Shown piece after piece: positions 23,254-34,132 of a stretch of 64,000 bases of DNA. The DNA is from Ananas comosus (lineage: Eukaryota > Streptophyta > Magnoliopsida > Poales > Bromeliaceae), in contig NW_017893372.1 in NCBI RefSeq assembly GCF_001540865.1, positions 27,309-91,308 of the forward strand, given 5' to 3'. The notes beneath the pieces are model-generated. The model worked only from the letters and a program-made list of their open reading frames with translations, was not told the DNA's origin and searched no databases. Each line of letters opens with the position of its first letter. Position 1 is the stretch's first letter. The translations under genes and the position numbers were made by a program.

Positions 23254-25335
23254 CACAGAGACCATGGAAAACAAGTGATGCTAGGCTTGTGCTTGAAGAT
23301 GGTTCTATATGGAGGGCCAAGTCCTTTGGTGTGTCAGGAACACAAGTCGGTGAAGTCGTGTTCAATACGTCTTTGACCGGGTAAATTAATATATCCTCAT
23401 CTTCTATTCTAGATTGATTCTACTAACGTTCTGTGTCGTTATCTTCTCTCGTTTCGCTTGTTAATTTGTCACTCTATGAATATTGAATAGTTTAGAAGTA
23501 ATATATGCTAAACCATGTTGTTGTAACTTGTTGCTAATCACCATTTTTTATTCCACATGGAACACCGACTAATTCTTTGTTTTTTTAATTATTAAATAGC
23601 ATTTTTTGATCTTTGCATACAACCATTCGAAGTTTGGTATAATGTGTAGTATATACAGATTAAGCAATCCTGATTCTCTGCAAACTTTTTGCTATTTGCA
23701 TTGCTATTATTTCCCTAGTGACTTTTTGTTTGGCTCCTGAATAATGCCGTATTGTGGTGAAATATATCTGCTTTCTCTTGATTTAATGGTCTGATTTCTC
23801 ATTCGGATGTAGATAATGAAGAAAAATGATCATGGTTCTGCTCTTTGCTTTACATGCTTACATAATGGGTGTACAGGTCTTATATATAACAAACTGCTGT
23901 AGGTATCAGGAGATTTTGACGGACCCTAGCTATGCTGGCCAGTTTGTTTTGATGACCAATCCACATATTGGAAATACTGGTGTTAATACTGGTAAGTGGA
24001 TCATGCATTCAAGAATTCTAGAAGTATTAGAAGAAATGCATTCCAAAATTGTTGTGAACTAGTACTGAAATTGCAATCCTGCAGATGATGAAGAATCACG
24101 TTGTTGCTTCCTTGCTGGCCTTATAATCAGAAACCTAAGTATTTGGTGCACTTTCACTTCCATCTGCTTTAAGTTGGTTCAGTTTAGGATATACTTATTT
24201 GCTAATAGAACTTTATCCTCCTCCTACCTTGCATTTACTTTATAATCCATCTTTTCTGCAGTACTTCAAACTGGCGCTGCTCGGAAACACTTGGTGATTA
24301 CTTGGCAAAGAGAAACATCATGGGCATTTGTGAGCAATGCCTCTTTTAGTTTTTGTATTTGACAAATGGTTCTTTTTGTTATCTTTTGTTTTCTTTTTTT
24401 TGCTCTTTTATATGTAACTTTTTATTGCAGATGATGTGGATACACGGGCTATAACACGTAGATTGAGACAAGATGGCAGCCTTATAGGAGTCCTAAGTAC
24501 TGAAGAATCTAAAACTGATGAAGATTTGTTAGAAATGGCACGCGGATGGAAAATTGTTGGTATGCTTAAGTTTTTCCTTTTTTTTTTTGACATTTCTGGT
24601 CTTTCTTTTCCCTTCGGAGAAGTCATCTCTGATTGTTTGATTTCAAATTTTTTATTTTGTTTTGTTGATTTTAGTCAAATAAGTTAAAGAGTTTTTACTG
24701 ATAAATGCTAATGAAGCAGAAGAAAATTAAGTTTTTTTTTTTAAATTATCTGATTAACAAATAATGGGATAAAAGGAGACTTATGTTGGTGGTTTACAGG
24801 TGTTGATTTGATAAGCGGCGTTTCTTGTGATGCTCCATATGAATGGACTGGACCCAGAGTGGGAGTTCCAGAAAAACCAGAGTTTTGGTGAAAATCTTCA
24901 TGTTAGTTTAAATTACTCTTCTAAATGAAGCCCTAAATCTTTATTTTTCCACATCTTTTCTTTTCATTCGTTTGTCTCACTGTGTAGGTTGTAGCTTATG
25001 ATTTTGGAATCAAACACAATATCTTGAGGTGCTTAGCATCCTATGGATGTAAAATCACAGTTGTCCCTTCAAATTGGCCTGCTTCAGAGACGCTCAAGAT
25101 GAAACCAGATGGGGTTCTTTTCAGCAATGGACCAGGAGATCCTTCTGCAGTCCCTCATGCTGTGGAAACAGTGAAGGTTATAATTGGAAATGTTCCTGTT
25201 TTTGGTATATGTATGGGCCATCAATTAATTGGTCAGGCATTGGGTGGCAAAACTTTTAAGATGAAGTTTGGTCATCATGGTGGGAACCACCCAGTTTGTG
25301 ATCTCCGGAGTGGACGTGTTGACATAAGTGCACAG
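23254..25335 (+). pseudogene. carA: Carbamoyl-phosphate synthase small chain (carA), captured and broken copy
   Basis: The intact family is the glutamine amidotransferase subunit of carbamoyl-phosphate synthase, which supplies ammonia for carbamoyl phosphate (pyrimidine and arginine synthesis, plastid in plants). Seven exons are visible: 23254-23380, 23903-23991, 24085-24139, 24262-24329, 24431-24559, 24800-about 24906 and 24988-25335. The N-domain reads [18 protein letters not shown] and onward; the amidotransferase exon has NGPGDPSAVPHAV and the nucleophile motif GICMGHQL intact. Lesions: an extra base near 24850 shifts exon 6 into a stop at 24889; the donor after exon 3 (24139) appears to lack a G; the exon(s) after ISAQ that hold the catalytic His-Pro-Glu are absent; no transit peptide is seen. 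Introns are retained, so it was captured as DNA, not reverse-transcribed mRNA. Confidence 0.9.
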
Positions 25336-26520
25336 GTCTGTATTTTCACAGAATTACCTTGTTGGCTCCTTTTCATCTGTCTCCTTGTAGATAATTTAAC
25401 TTACCTCCATGGAATTTGAGCTGTATTTGATGAATTGATTTTACTTATGACAAAGTTTGTTTGCGTTAGAAAAAACAACAAAGAAAGTGAGATCTAATGG
25501 ATTCTCTCTCTCTTTGCTACCACTAGAAGCAACTGTTGGTTTTGAGTTAGTGGCTACTAATTGGGAACATCTTTGTGTGAATGCTATAATAGACAGAAGC
25601 TTCTTAGCTTCTATATTTTTTTTAAAAAAAAAGCACTGATCTTTTGATTTCCTTTTCACTTCATGTTCCATACCCTGCTCTATATGCTTCTATTATTGGC
25701 TACAGAGCACATGCTTTTTTGAGTCATCACTTCAATTACTTGTGCCTTTGTTGGATTTGAACTGATCAGTCTCCTTAGACGTAAGTTATGTTCCCCAGTC
25801 ACTATATCCATCTGCACCACCCTCCTATTTATGACTAAGTGACTAGGGCCTCTTCTGAATTGACAATTCCCAGATAGCAACATGTTCCAACACTATTTTT
25901 CGATGATTTTTATAGACGAATGCAAAACAGTAGTATATTTAAATAGCTTAAATTGTTTTTGGTGGACATGACCCTCTTAGTTTGCTAAAAAGAAAAGGAC
26001 ATTGCAATTCACTTGTGGACCGTGACACATTTGCAATAAATCTTATTTTGCAAAAAGAGGTGAAAAACTGACAACTTAGCTGATAATCTTGTTGTTGAAG
26101 TTGATCTTTAGGTTATTAATCTTGATTAATCTGGTTATATGTTGAATTTTATTTTGTTGTCCTGCTAGTTTCATTTGCCATTCTAGACATCTTGTTTTAG
26201 ATGAATTTGATGAACACATATGCTAGTTATTTTGTTGAATGTTATTTATTTTTTTGCTAGTTTCTAGCTTCGTTTTTAGTTAGTTTCTAGTTTTATTTTG
26301 TTAAATTAAATTAGAAATCATTAGAAGATAAGAAAAGAGCATATGTTGAGAAAAAGAATGGAATTCCACTTGAATCATACTTATCCTTAACATTAATATA
26401 TTTTTTTTATTTTACCTTTCTTTAATTCAAATTTCAATATTGTCTAAATTATATTTGTTTTTAATTTATTGCAGGTAAGGATGAGCGGTGCAATTTCTAC
26501 ATAGTATTAGTATTCGACAA
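25336..26520. other. Intron remnant and boundary of the captured segment
   Basis: AT-rich sequence following the donor at 25336. I find no exon matching the missing C-terminal part of carA. The boundary between captured DNA and native transposon sequence lies somewhere before about 26520, where the first of two large transposon repeats starts. Confidence 0.5.
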
Positions 26521-26864
26521 TCCTTTATTTTGGATGTGGACCATATAATCAAATGTATTTATTTTAGATCGAATCATTTAGTTTAAATTTAAAGACTATT
26601 TGTCATGTAGTTAAAAAATTGGAGATATTGGGAGATATTTTGTATGATGAATGTGAGAATATTAAGGCCTTTTTATTATTAGAACTTAAAAATCTTGTCG
26701 ATTTGTTTTTATCATAAATATCAGTTGGTTGTTTCGAACTGTATTATAAATAATGGTTTTGTTGTCACTAAATATTCGTGACAATATGTCGGCGATTAAT
26801 ATTATCGTTATAAATGCAATATTCTGGGACAAACTTTATTATCCCTAAATATTAGTGTGTAGTG
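26520..26864 (+). repeat. Large direct repeat, copy 1, CACTA subterminal region
   Basis: 'tcctttattttggatgtgga' and the following roughly 300 bp recur from 27195 with about 90% identity by eye. Together with the tandem array between them this makes the right arm of the transposon. Confidence 0.8.
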
Positions 26865-27193
26865 AATAATCATCGTCATAAATGTAATATTTTGTGACAA
26901 GCTTTATTATCACTAAGTATTAGTGTGTAGTGAATAATCATCGTCATAAATGTAATATTTTGTGACAAGCTTTATTATCACTAAGTATTAGTGTGTAGTG
27001 AATAATCATCGTCATAAATGTAATATTTTGTGACAAGCTTTATTATCACTAAGTATTAGTGTGTAGTGAATAATCATCGTCATAAATGTAATATTTTGTG
27101 ACAAGCTTTATTATCACTAAGTATTAGTGTGTAGTGAATAATCATCGTCATAAATGTAATATTTTGTGACAAGCTTTATTATCACTAAGTATT
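26865..27193. repeat. 68-bp tandem repeat, about 4.8 near-identical copies
   Basis: The marker GTGTAGTG recurs at 26857, 26925, 26993, 27061 and 27129, exactly 68 bp apart. Units contain GTGACAAGC and TATCACTAAG, that is, CACTA subterminal motifs. The array runs straight into the single N at 27194, so its true length is unknown. Confidence 0.93.
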
Positions 27194-27194
27194 N

Positions 27195-27540
27195 TCCTTT
27201 ATTTTGGATGTGGACTATGTAATCAAATGTACTTATTTTAGATTGAATCATTTAGTTTGAATTTGAAAACTATTTGTCATGTACTTAAAAAATTGGAGAT
27301 ATTGGGAGGTATTTTGTATGACGAATGTGAGAATATTAATGTCTTTTCGTTATTAGAACATAAAAATCTCGTCGATTTGCTTTTATCATAAATATCAGTT
27401 GGTTGTTTGGAGCTGTATCAAATATTATTGTAGTTTGTGTTATCATTAAAATAGAATTTTGTAAAATATTATGATACATTTTTGTTATTAGAGAACGTTT
27501 TGTGACCGACAATATAGTGACAAATTTTGTTGTCACTAAA
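27195..27540 (+). repeat. Large direct repeat, copy 2, CACTA subterminal region
   Basis: It matches 26520-26864 with scattered substitutions. It starts immediately after the single N. Confidence 0.8.
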
Positions 27541-28450
27541 TATTAGTGACAGTATATCGGTGATGAATATTATCGTTATAAATGCAATATTCTGTGACAA
27601 ACTTTATTATCACTAAATATTAGTGTGTAGTAAATAATTATCGTCATAAATGCAATATTTAGTGACGGATAGTGACGTCACTAATTATTAGTGACGGCAT
27701 ATGTTGTCACCTAAGATTACTATTTTTACTATTCAACCATTTCCTAAATATTATTTGGTGACAAATAGCTAATATTTGGTGACAAAATTAACTTATCATT
27801 AATACTATTTTTAGTGACAATATTTTTTTTCCGTCACAAAATCTATTTGCCATGGGACCTACCGTGACAACTTATAGTGACGGTATTTATCGTCACTAAA
27901 ACTATTAGTGACAAAATTTTTATTTTTAGTGACAATTTTTTACCATCACTTATAAATCATTTTCTTGTACCTCATCGAATCGCCGAACCGACTTCGCCAA
28001 TGCGTCAGAAAACCTAGCAATTAGGTTTATACATGATCAATTTAGATCAAACCCGGGCCCTCACATATTGCAAAATCCCATTTTTGAGCCCTAACATGCA
28101 ATTACCCCCAAATAATCCAAATTAAATGGAGCAACATGCTAAGAATGCTCATTAGAGGCTACTAGAACACTTAAGGTTAAGGATTAAGCCAAATCCCAAA
28201 AGTTTACCAAAACGTGAACGCCGAGACGGAAGCACGCCGCTCCAATGGGCGCACGAAAGCTCGATTCGTCGCTCCCAACGCGTTCGCAAGCTCGTTCTTC
28301 GCCAACGCCGCGAATTTGGATGAAAGATCTAGAGAGGTGAGAGAGTTATTTAGAAAGAGAAAGTGAGGATTTCTCTCACTACCACCATGAACGTGTGGTG
28401 TTGTGGAGGTGGTGGTGGCTGTGAAGAAGAAGAAGACTAGAAGCTTCTAC

Positions 28451-28458
28451 TTATAGTC
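28451..28458 (-). promoter_or_regulatory. TATA-like box of LTR D
   Basis: On the minus strand 'gactataagtagaagc' is followed by a TC-rich leader. It is conserved in all three D LTR pieces (also about 29973 and 36730). Transcription from it would run leftward into the CACTA insertion. Confidence 0.5.
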
Positions 28459-29032
28459 AACACCCCAATAGTAGCATACACTATTCACTTCAGGCAGCTC
28501 GAAATATGATATCTTTCGCTGGAGCCCTCTGAATATCCGTTTGAGCTCAAATTTGACAGTCATGTTCGGTTTTGCTTAACTTAACGAAAAAAATTTTAAT
28601 CCTTCAGTTTCGACTCCGTTTGGTCACCGAAAGCTGTACCGAACTGTAAATTTTATCAGATAACTGTCGGATTTTATTTTCCACCTTCCGGGTGTCAGAA
28701 TGGGCTGAAACTTTAAATATAGCCTCATAAAAAGAATTTTAACTTATCCTCCAGTTTTCATAATTTTCTGACACTGTGTATTTTCTGCTAATTTATCTGC
28801 CTCGTTTCTCACAGAAAATTCTAAATCTTCTATTTTTACTTCAATTTCAGCACAGGTCATTCCCAACCTATATTTCACTTCTCTAAATCCAATAAAAATA
28901 GTATCTCATACTATTTTTATTTATTTTTACTTTTACATTTAAAATCTGATATGTTACATTCCACCGCAACCTTACCGGAACCATTTAAATGTACACCGTA
29001 ACTTCATAGTTTTAGAAGTCCGGTACCTTACA

Positions 29033-29045
29033 TCCTCCCCTCCTT
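29033..29045 (-). other. Polypurine tract of left D element
   Basis: TCCTCCCCTCCTT reads AAGGAGGGGAGGA on the minus strand, directly before the LTR start TGTAAGG. The same tract occurs at 30555-30567 (minus) and 62622-62634 (plus). Confidence 0.85.
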
Positions 29046-29504
29046 AAAAAGAGTTTCGTCCTCAAAACTCAAATCTCATCTCAATTCGAGTTTTCGAGCA
29101 TCTGAAGGTAACAATGCACTTTTGCACTCCGGAGTGGCCTTTTTCTTATCGGAACTATCCAAAGGCCCACTACAGAGGATATGAGACCAAATTCACTCAC
29201 ATTTGCTAAGCACAACACCAAAAGTGCATTACGGTTCCACAAGTCTTGGTGGCAGCGTAAGTCGACACTTGACAACTCTATACGCTCCAACACTACTTGC
29301 TACCGAATCTAGGGAATATACTTCGATTCGATCACTGGCATTGCCTAGAAGCAATATCATTGGTGCATCGACCCATCGCAGGTGCCACTATCACAATCGA
29401 ATTTGCTTTACTACGAGATGGCACCCTTCGGCACATCTCCAATGTTAATCCTCCAGAGAGCATATTCTCAGATCTCGTGTGGCAATCCAATATCCAAGTG
29501 TCTC
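29046..29504 (-). mobile_element. Internal 3' region of left D element, up to the N join
   Basis: A non-coding segment that aligns with 30568-31189 of the right D element (minus the small insertion at 30843). It is cut by the single N at 29505. Confidence 0.75.
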
Positions 29505-29505
29505 N

Positions 29506-30554
29506 TATCGCCGAACCGACTTCGCCAACGCGTCAGAAAACCTAGCAATTAGGTTTATACATGATCAATTTAGATCAAACCCTCACATATTGCAAAATCC
29601 TATTTTTGAGCCCTAACATGCAATTACCCCCAAATAATCCAAATTAAATGGAGCAACATGCTAAGAATGCTCATTAGAGGCTACTAGAACACTTAGGGTT
29701 AAGGATTAAGCCAAATTCCAAAAGTTTACCAAAATGTGAACGCCAAGACGGAAGCACGCCGTTCCAACGGGCGCACGAAAGCTCGATCCGTCGCTCCCAA
29801 CGCGTTCGCAAGCTCGTTCTTTGCCAGCGCCACGAATTTGGCTGAAAGATCTAGAGAGATGAGAGAGTTATTTAGAGAGAGAAAGTGAGGATTTCTCTCA
29901 CTACCACCTTGAACGTGTGGTGTATTGGAGGTGGTGGTGGCTGTGAAGAAGAAGAAGACTAGAAGCTTCTACTTATAGTCAACACCCCAATAGTAGCATA
30001 CACTATTCACTTCAGGCAGCTCGAAATCTGATATCTTTCGCCGGAGCCCTCTGAATATCTGTTTGAGCTCAAATTTGACAGTCATGTTCGGTTTTGCTTA
30101 ACTTAACGAAAGAAATTTTAATCCTTCAGTTTCGACCCCGTTTGGTCACCGAAAGCTGTACCGAACTTAATATTTATCAGATAACTGTCGGATTTTATTT
30201 TCCACCTTCTGGGTGTCAGAATGGGCTGAAACTTTAAATATAGCCTCATAAAAATAATTCTAACTTATCCTCCAATTTTTATGATTTTCTGACACTGTGC
30301 ATTTTCTAATAATTTATCTGCCTCGTTTCACACAGAAAATTCTAAATATTCTGTTTTCGCTCCGATTTTAGCACAGGTCATTCCCAACCTATATTTCACT
30401 TCTCTAAATCCAAATAAAAATAGTATCTCATACTATTTTTATTTATTTTCACTTTTATATTTAAAATCCGGTATGTTACATTCCACCGCAACCTCACCGG
30501 AACTATTTAAATGTACACCGTAACTTCATAGTTTTAGAAATCCGGTACCTTACA
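29506..30554 (-). mobile_element. Partial 3' LTR of the right D element
   Basis: It begins abruptly inside the LTR ('tatcgccgaaccgac') after the N and matches 27975-29032 with small differences. It ends GGTACCTTACA at 30554 and is followed by the polypurine tract. Confidence 0.85.
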
Positions 30555-30842
30555 TCCTCCCCTCCTTAAAAAGAGTTTCGTCCTCGAAACTCAAATCTCA
30601 TCTCAATTCAAGTTTTCGAGCATCTGAGGGTAACAATACACTTTTGCACTTCGAAGTGGCCTTTTTCTCATCGGAACTATCCAAAGGCCCACTACAGAGG
30701 ATACGAGACCAAATTCACTCACATTTGCTAAGCACAACACCAAAAGTGCATTACTGTTCCGCAAGTCTCGGTGGCAGCGTAAGTCGACACTCGACGACTC
30801 TATACGCTCCAACACTACTTGCTACCGAATCTAGGGAATATA

Positions 30843-30983
30843 CACTACAACAAAAATGCTTTTTAGCGGCGACTTTTTGGTGGCGACAAGTACTGTCGCC
30901 ACCAATGTATTAAATATGGTGGCGACATTTACTTGTCGCCGCCAATTCAAATAAAATGGCGGCGACATATAAGAGTCGCCACC
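30843..30983. mobile_element. Short CACTA-type fragment with GGCGACA/TGTCGCC repeats
   Basis: It is inserted between 'gggaatata' and 'cttcgattcgatc', which are contiguous in the left D element near 29325. It starts CACTACAACAAAAATG and has seven or so GGCGAC/GTCGCC units. The right end lacks the mirrored terminus and is followed by a duplicated 'catatacttcgatt'. A one-ended CACTA/MITE remnant. Confidence 0.7.
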
Positions 30984-32448
30984 GATTCATATACTTCGAT
31001 TCATATACTTCGATTCGATCATTGGAATTGCCTAGAAGCAATATCATTGGTGCATCGACCCATCGCAAGTGCCACTATCACAATAGAATTTGCTTTACTA
31101 CGAGATGGCACCCTTCGGCACATCTCCAATGTTAATCCTCCAGAGAGCATATTCTCAGATCTCGTGTGGCAATCCAATATCCAAGTGTCTCCAAGAGACT
31201 ACTTTATCTTCTCTTTCCATTGCCGCGGTTGATATCAATTCGTTCCTGTAATGAATTCACACGAACACTTTGTTTGCGAATCCGAGCCAACTCACTAACT
31301 GAGTTATCGGCCAAACCGCTCACCTTGGCTTTCCATAGGTAGACCAAAGGTCACCAACCATACGTAGATCTACCGCCCAAACCTGTCTCAACACGTAGCG
31401 TCTCTCGCTCGCAAGCGTAGACCCAATCAACACTACTGGGCGAAATTCTTAGTTGGGAATTCGCACACACTCCGACTAGGAGCAACTACGACCCCAAACC
31501 ACGTTAGGTCCTCGGGTTGGGTTACTACACACTCGGTGTGTCATCGATCTCGTAATCCACACGTGGCATTCCACGCTCCCGGGTCTATGCTCGGACTACC
31601 GCCCTGACCAAAACTTTGCCCTACCCGTAGGTACCGGGCTGCTGCCACTCGCAGCCGACTGTGCCTACCTAGTGGGCCCAGGCTTCATAGTCCACAAATG
31701 GTCTAGGTACGGGTTGTCCCCAAGCACTACCCGCCGTCGTCGTCCTACACGACATGTTCTACCGAGCCACATATACTACTATTGGCTCCTAAGCACCTAC
31801 TGCGAGCCGCCAGCCCCACGAGTGACCCATGGCCCGCTTCACACTTAGCAATGCTACAGTGCTACTGCCATCACACTCCCCCGGCTGAATAAAATCCACA
31901 CTCCACGAGTATTTACACTCGAGCGCTCTACGCCTCTACAGCGTTCCACATGAAATCTAGCATTAGGCAATCTTGCCTATGCACACCTGCCGCACGAGCA
32001 CAACCGCCTACCTCACCTTAAGGTACTACTAGGCCTACGTGCTCAAACTTGGCCACTAATCGACCGTTCTCTCAACAGTGATTCTACCTTTACCGTCCAA
32101 TCTACCGGAACAATATCCGAAATTTTCGGATTACTCGGGTGCCTACAAGTATCATGGCTCAGCTCTCGCAATCTACTGATCATGTTGCCTTGAGAGTCAC
32201 TTCACCATTTCATCTACACCACGAGTCTCATTTCTCATCCATAGGCCACTACTAGCAATTTGCTAGTGACGTCTAGCTCTCTACCTGCTCCAGCAGGCGC
32301 TATACTCTCTCACACAAGCATGCCCGGGTACCCTTACCTACCCGTCCACTGGTCCCTACTATACTAATGTATAAATAGTAGCAACTGACCATGAAAATGC
32401 AAGCAATGCACTAACTTAATATCATGCAGAAACACACATTTGCTGCAA

Positions 32449-32934
32449 CTAAACCATACCTGCCATGGCATCTTCGATAGCAGCAGGTTCCTCGACTTGA
32501 GCGGCAAACACCTGGTCACTCGGAGTCGACTGGACCACCTCGGACTGACGAGGTGCCATCACGCGTCCAACTGACGCAACAGTAGGTAGGGCTCCTCCAT
32601 AGTGGCTCGGAATTGCCGGAGCCGATGGAGTAGACGGGACAGGCGAGGTCCTCCTTGGAAAGTGACGACTGATGTGTCCCGCCTGACCACACGTGAAGCA
32701 TTTTCCTTCTTTTTGCTCGCAATGGTTCGGGTCATGTTTACCTCCGCAAATAACGCACTTCCAAGTCCCACGACTCTGGGACCGTGCTCGCGGGTACTTC
32801 GAAGGCTTCTTAGACCTTGACTGACCTCTCGAGCCGTCAGAGGCTCGCTTCTTACCGCCATCCCTCTTGGACGCCTCTCGCTCCTCGCGGACGTGGGCAT
32901 TACTATGCTCCGCCCACAACGCTCGATCGAGCAC
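32449..32934 (-). pseudogene. gag C-terminal part with zinc knuckles (right D)
   Basis: A basic Ser/Arg/Lys-rich region is followed by two knuckle-like motifs, CVICGGKHDPNHC and CFTCGQAGHISRHF, then a Pro/Ser-rich tail. Zinc knuckles bind retrotransposon RNA during packaging. In the second, the last zinc-binding cysteine position holds Phe, so it cannot form a normal CCHC site. This segment is separated from the N-terminal gag frame by a frame break in 32935-33027. Confidence 0.8.
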
Positions 32935-33026
32935 TTCAGCAATGTAGTGAGTTTCAGAATGTGAACCGCTTTATATATATCCGGTCAGAGTCCTCTCACG
33001 AACCAGTTGGCCCGATCTCTGTCGTC

Positions 33027-33776
33027 TCACACCACGTCGGGGACGCCGTCGATAATACGTGAGAACTCCTGTTCGTACTCTCCGACCGAGCGGTTTCCTT
33101 GCTTTAACTTTCGGAATTTATCCTGGAGCTTCCTTTTCTTACTATTGGGGAAATAGTTGACATATAACAAGCTCCGAAACTCTTTCCACGTCAATGGCGG
33201 AAGGTCAGGAGACCGATCTCGCTTGACCCGCTTCCACCACACCTTCGCCGCCCGCTCCAAGCAATGTGTAGCAAGGGGAACTTTATCCTTCTGTAGTATA
33301 TAGAGATCTTCAAAAAGAGTCTCCATTGAGTCCACCCACGACTCGACCATCCAAGACTCAACCTTTTTCCCGTTGAACATCGGCGGACTAAACTTTCGAA
33401 ACTTCATAAGAGCCGCAAGCGCGCAGTCCCTCTCCGCTTCCGTAGCTACATCTTCGGGGTTTGAAGTCCCCGAACCGGTAGCCACCATCGTCAGTGCGGA
33501 TTGCGCCGCAACCGGCACAGCTGCCGTGGCCACACCCTCTGTCACGACGGGCACGACCACTGGAGGCGCGGGCCGCTCAACATTCGCTTGAGCCGATGCT
33601 AGCTGCGCTACCAACTGTTGTAGCCTCGCAATCTGGTCCTCTTGGCGCTGCATTGCGCCGACCATCGAAGCAATCTGCGCTCGCAATTCCTGCACTTCTT
33701 CAGATCCCGACTGCTCGGGCACCTCGGGAGGTGGTGCCAGAGTGGATCTAGTCACGAGGCGTCTCTTTGGTGCCAT
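33027..33776 (-). pseudogene. gag N-terminal and capsid part (right D)
   Basis: Starting at the ATG at 33776 (345 bp from the primer-binding site), 249 codons encode an N-terminal Arg/Pro-rich segment, a coiled coil (VQELRAQIASMVGAMQRQED), an Ala/Val/Pro-rich linker, and a typical plant Ty3/gypsy gag core with WKEFRSLLYVNYFP, LKQG and EYEQEF. The frame ends at 33027 and gag continues in another frame from about 32934. It belongs to a defective element with no pol. Confidence 0.88.
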
Positions 33777-34120
33777 AGCACCTGAAACGCAACAACTTGG
33801 TTAATCACCTTAACCCGTTAATCTCGTCGCAACTACTAGACAACATGACTCAAATCAGGCGAAAGTCATACAATGGTGCCTATTCTCACCACTAGGTTTC
33901 ATGCTGTCGCGCGCCAACATGAACACACTTGGTTGAGAATATACCACACCTTGAGTCTACCTCTAACATCCGTTTTAGAGGTTTACTATCTTAACCCAAT
34001 CGATTCAACTTCCGCCACCGTTATAGGTTCACGTTCCACTCACGCACCTATAACCTTACGGTTTACCGTCCTAGAGTCTCCTAAGTCATCCTAGACTCTA
34101 TCTTTACTTGCTCTTAGCTT

Positions 34121-34132
34121 GCTCTGATACCA
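34121..34132 (-). other. Primer-binding site of right D element
   Basis: GCTCTGATACCA on the plus strand is TGGTATCAGAGC on the minus strand, 7 bp from the LTR end at 34140. Confidence 0.88.

Larger units (their letters stand above)
20134..27966 (+). mobile_element. CACTA transposon carrying host gene exons (Pack-CACTA)
   Basis: The left end is CACTACAAAAAG at 20134; the right end reads, in reverse complement, TACAAGAAAATGATTT, lacking the outermost few bases. GTA occurs on both sides (20131-20133 and 27967-27969). The LTR D sequence on the two sides is continuous in the other D LTR at about 36236-36250, which gives a related empty site. Subterminal regions are rich in TGTCAC/GTGACA units (27480-27960, weaker at 20170-20240), a CACTA/En-Spm habit. 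There is no transposase frame, so it is non-autonomous. The cargo is a PGR-like exon (20500-20612) and carA exons (23254-25335). A single N sits at 27194. Confidence 0.88.
17977..29032 (-). mobile_element. LTR of family D, left insertion, split by the CACTA transposon
   Basis: On the plus strand the LTR starts TGTCACGCCCCGCCCC (17977) and ends GGTACCTTACA (29032). The CACTA element 20134-27966 plus one GTA copy interrupts it. The remaining 3.2 kb matches the LTR at 34140-37310 (3.17 kb). A polypurine tract follows at 29033, so this is the 3' LTR of a minus-strand element. It is inserted in the gag of element F (5' flank TCTTC). Confidence 0.88.

Noticed and set aside
20134..27966. Intact native carA locus with transposons around it
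   Set aside because: The D LTR sequence on both sides joins seamlessly in the other D copy, so all of this segment is an insertion; the gene also lacks its ends and has a frameshift.
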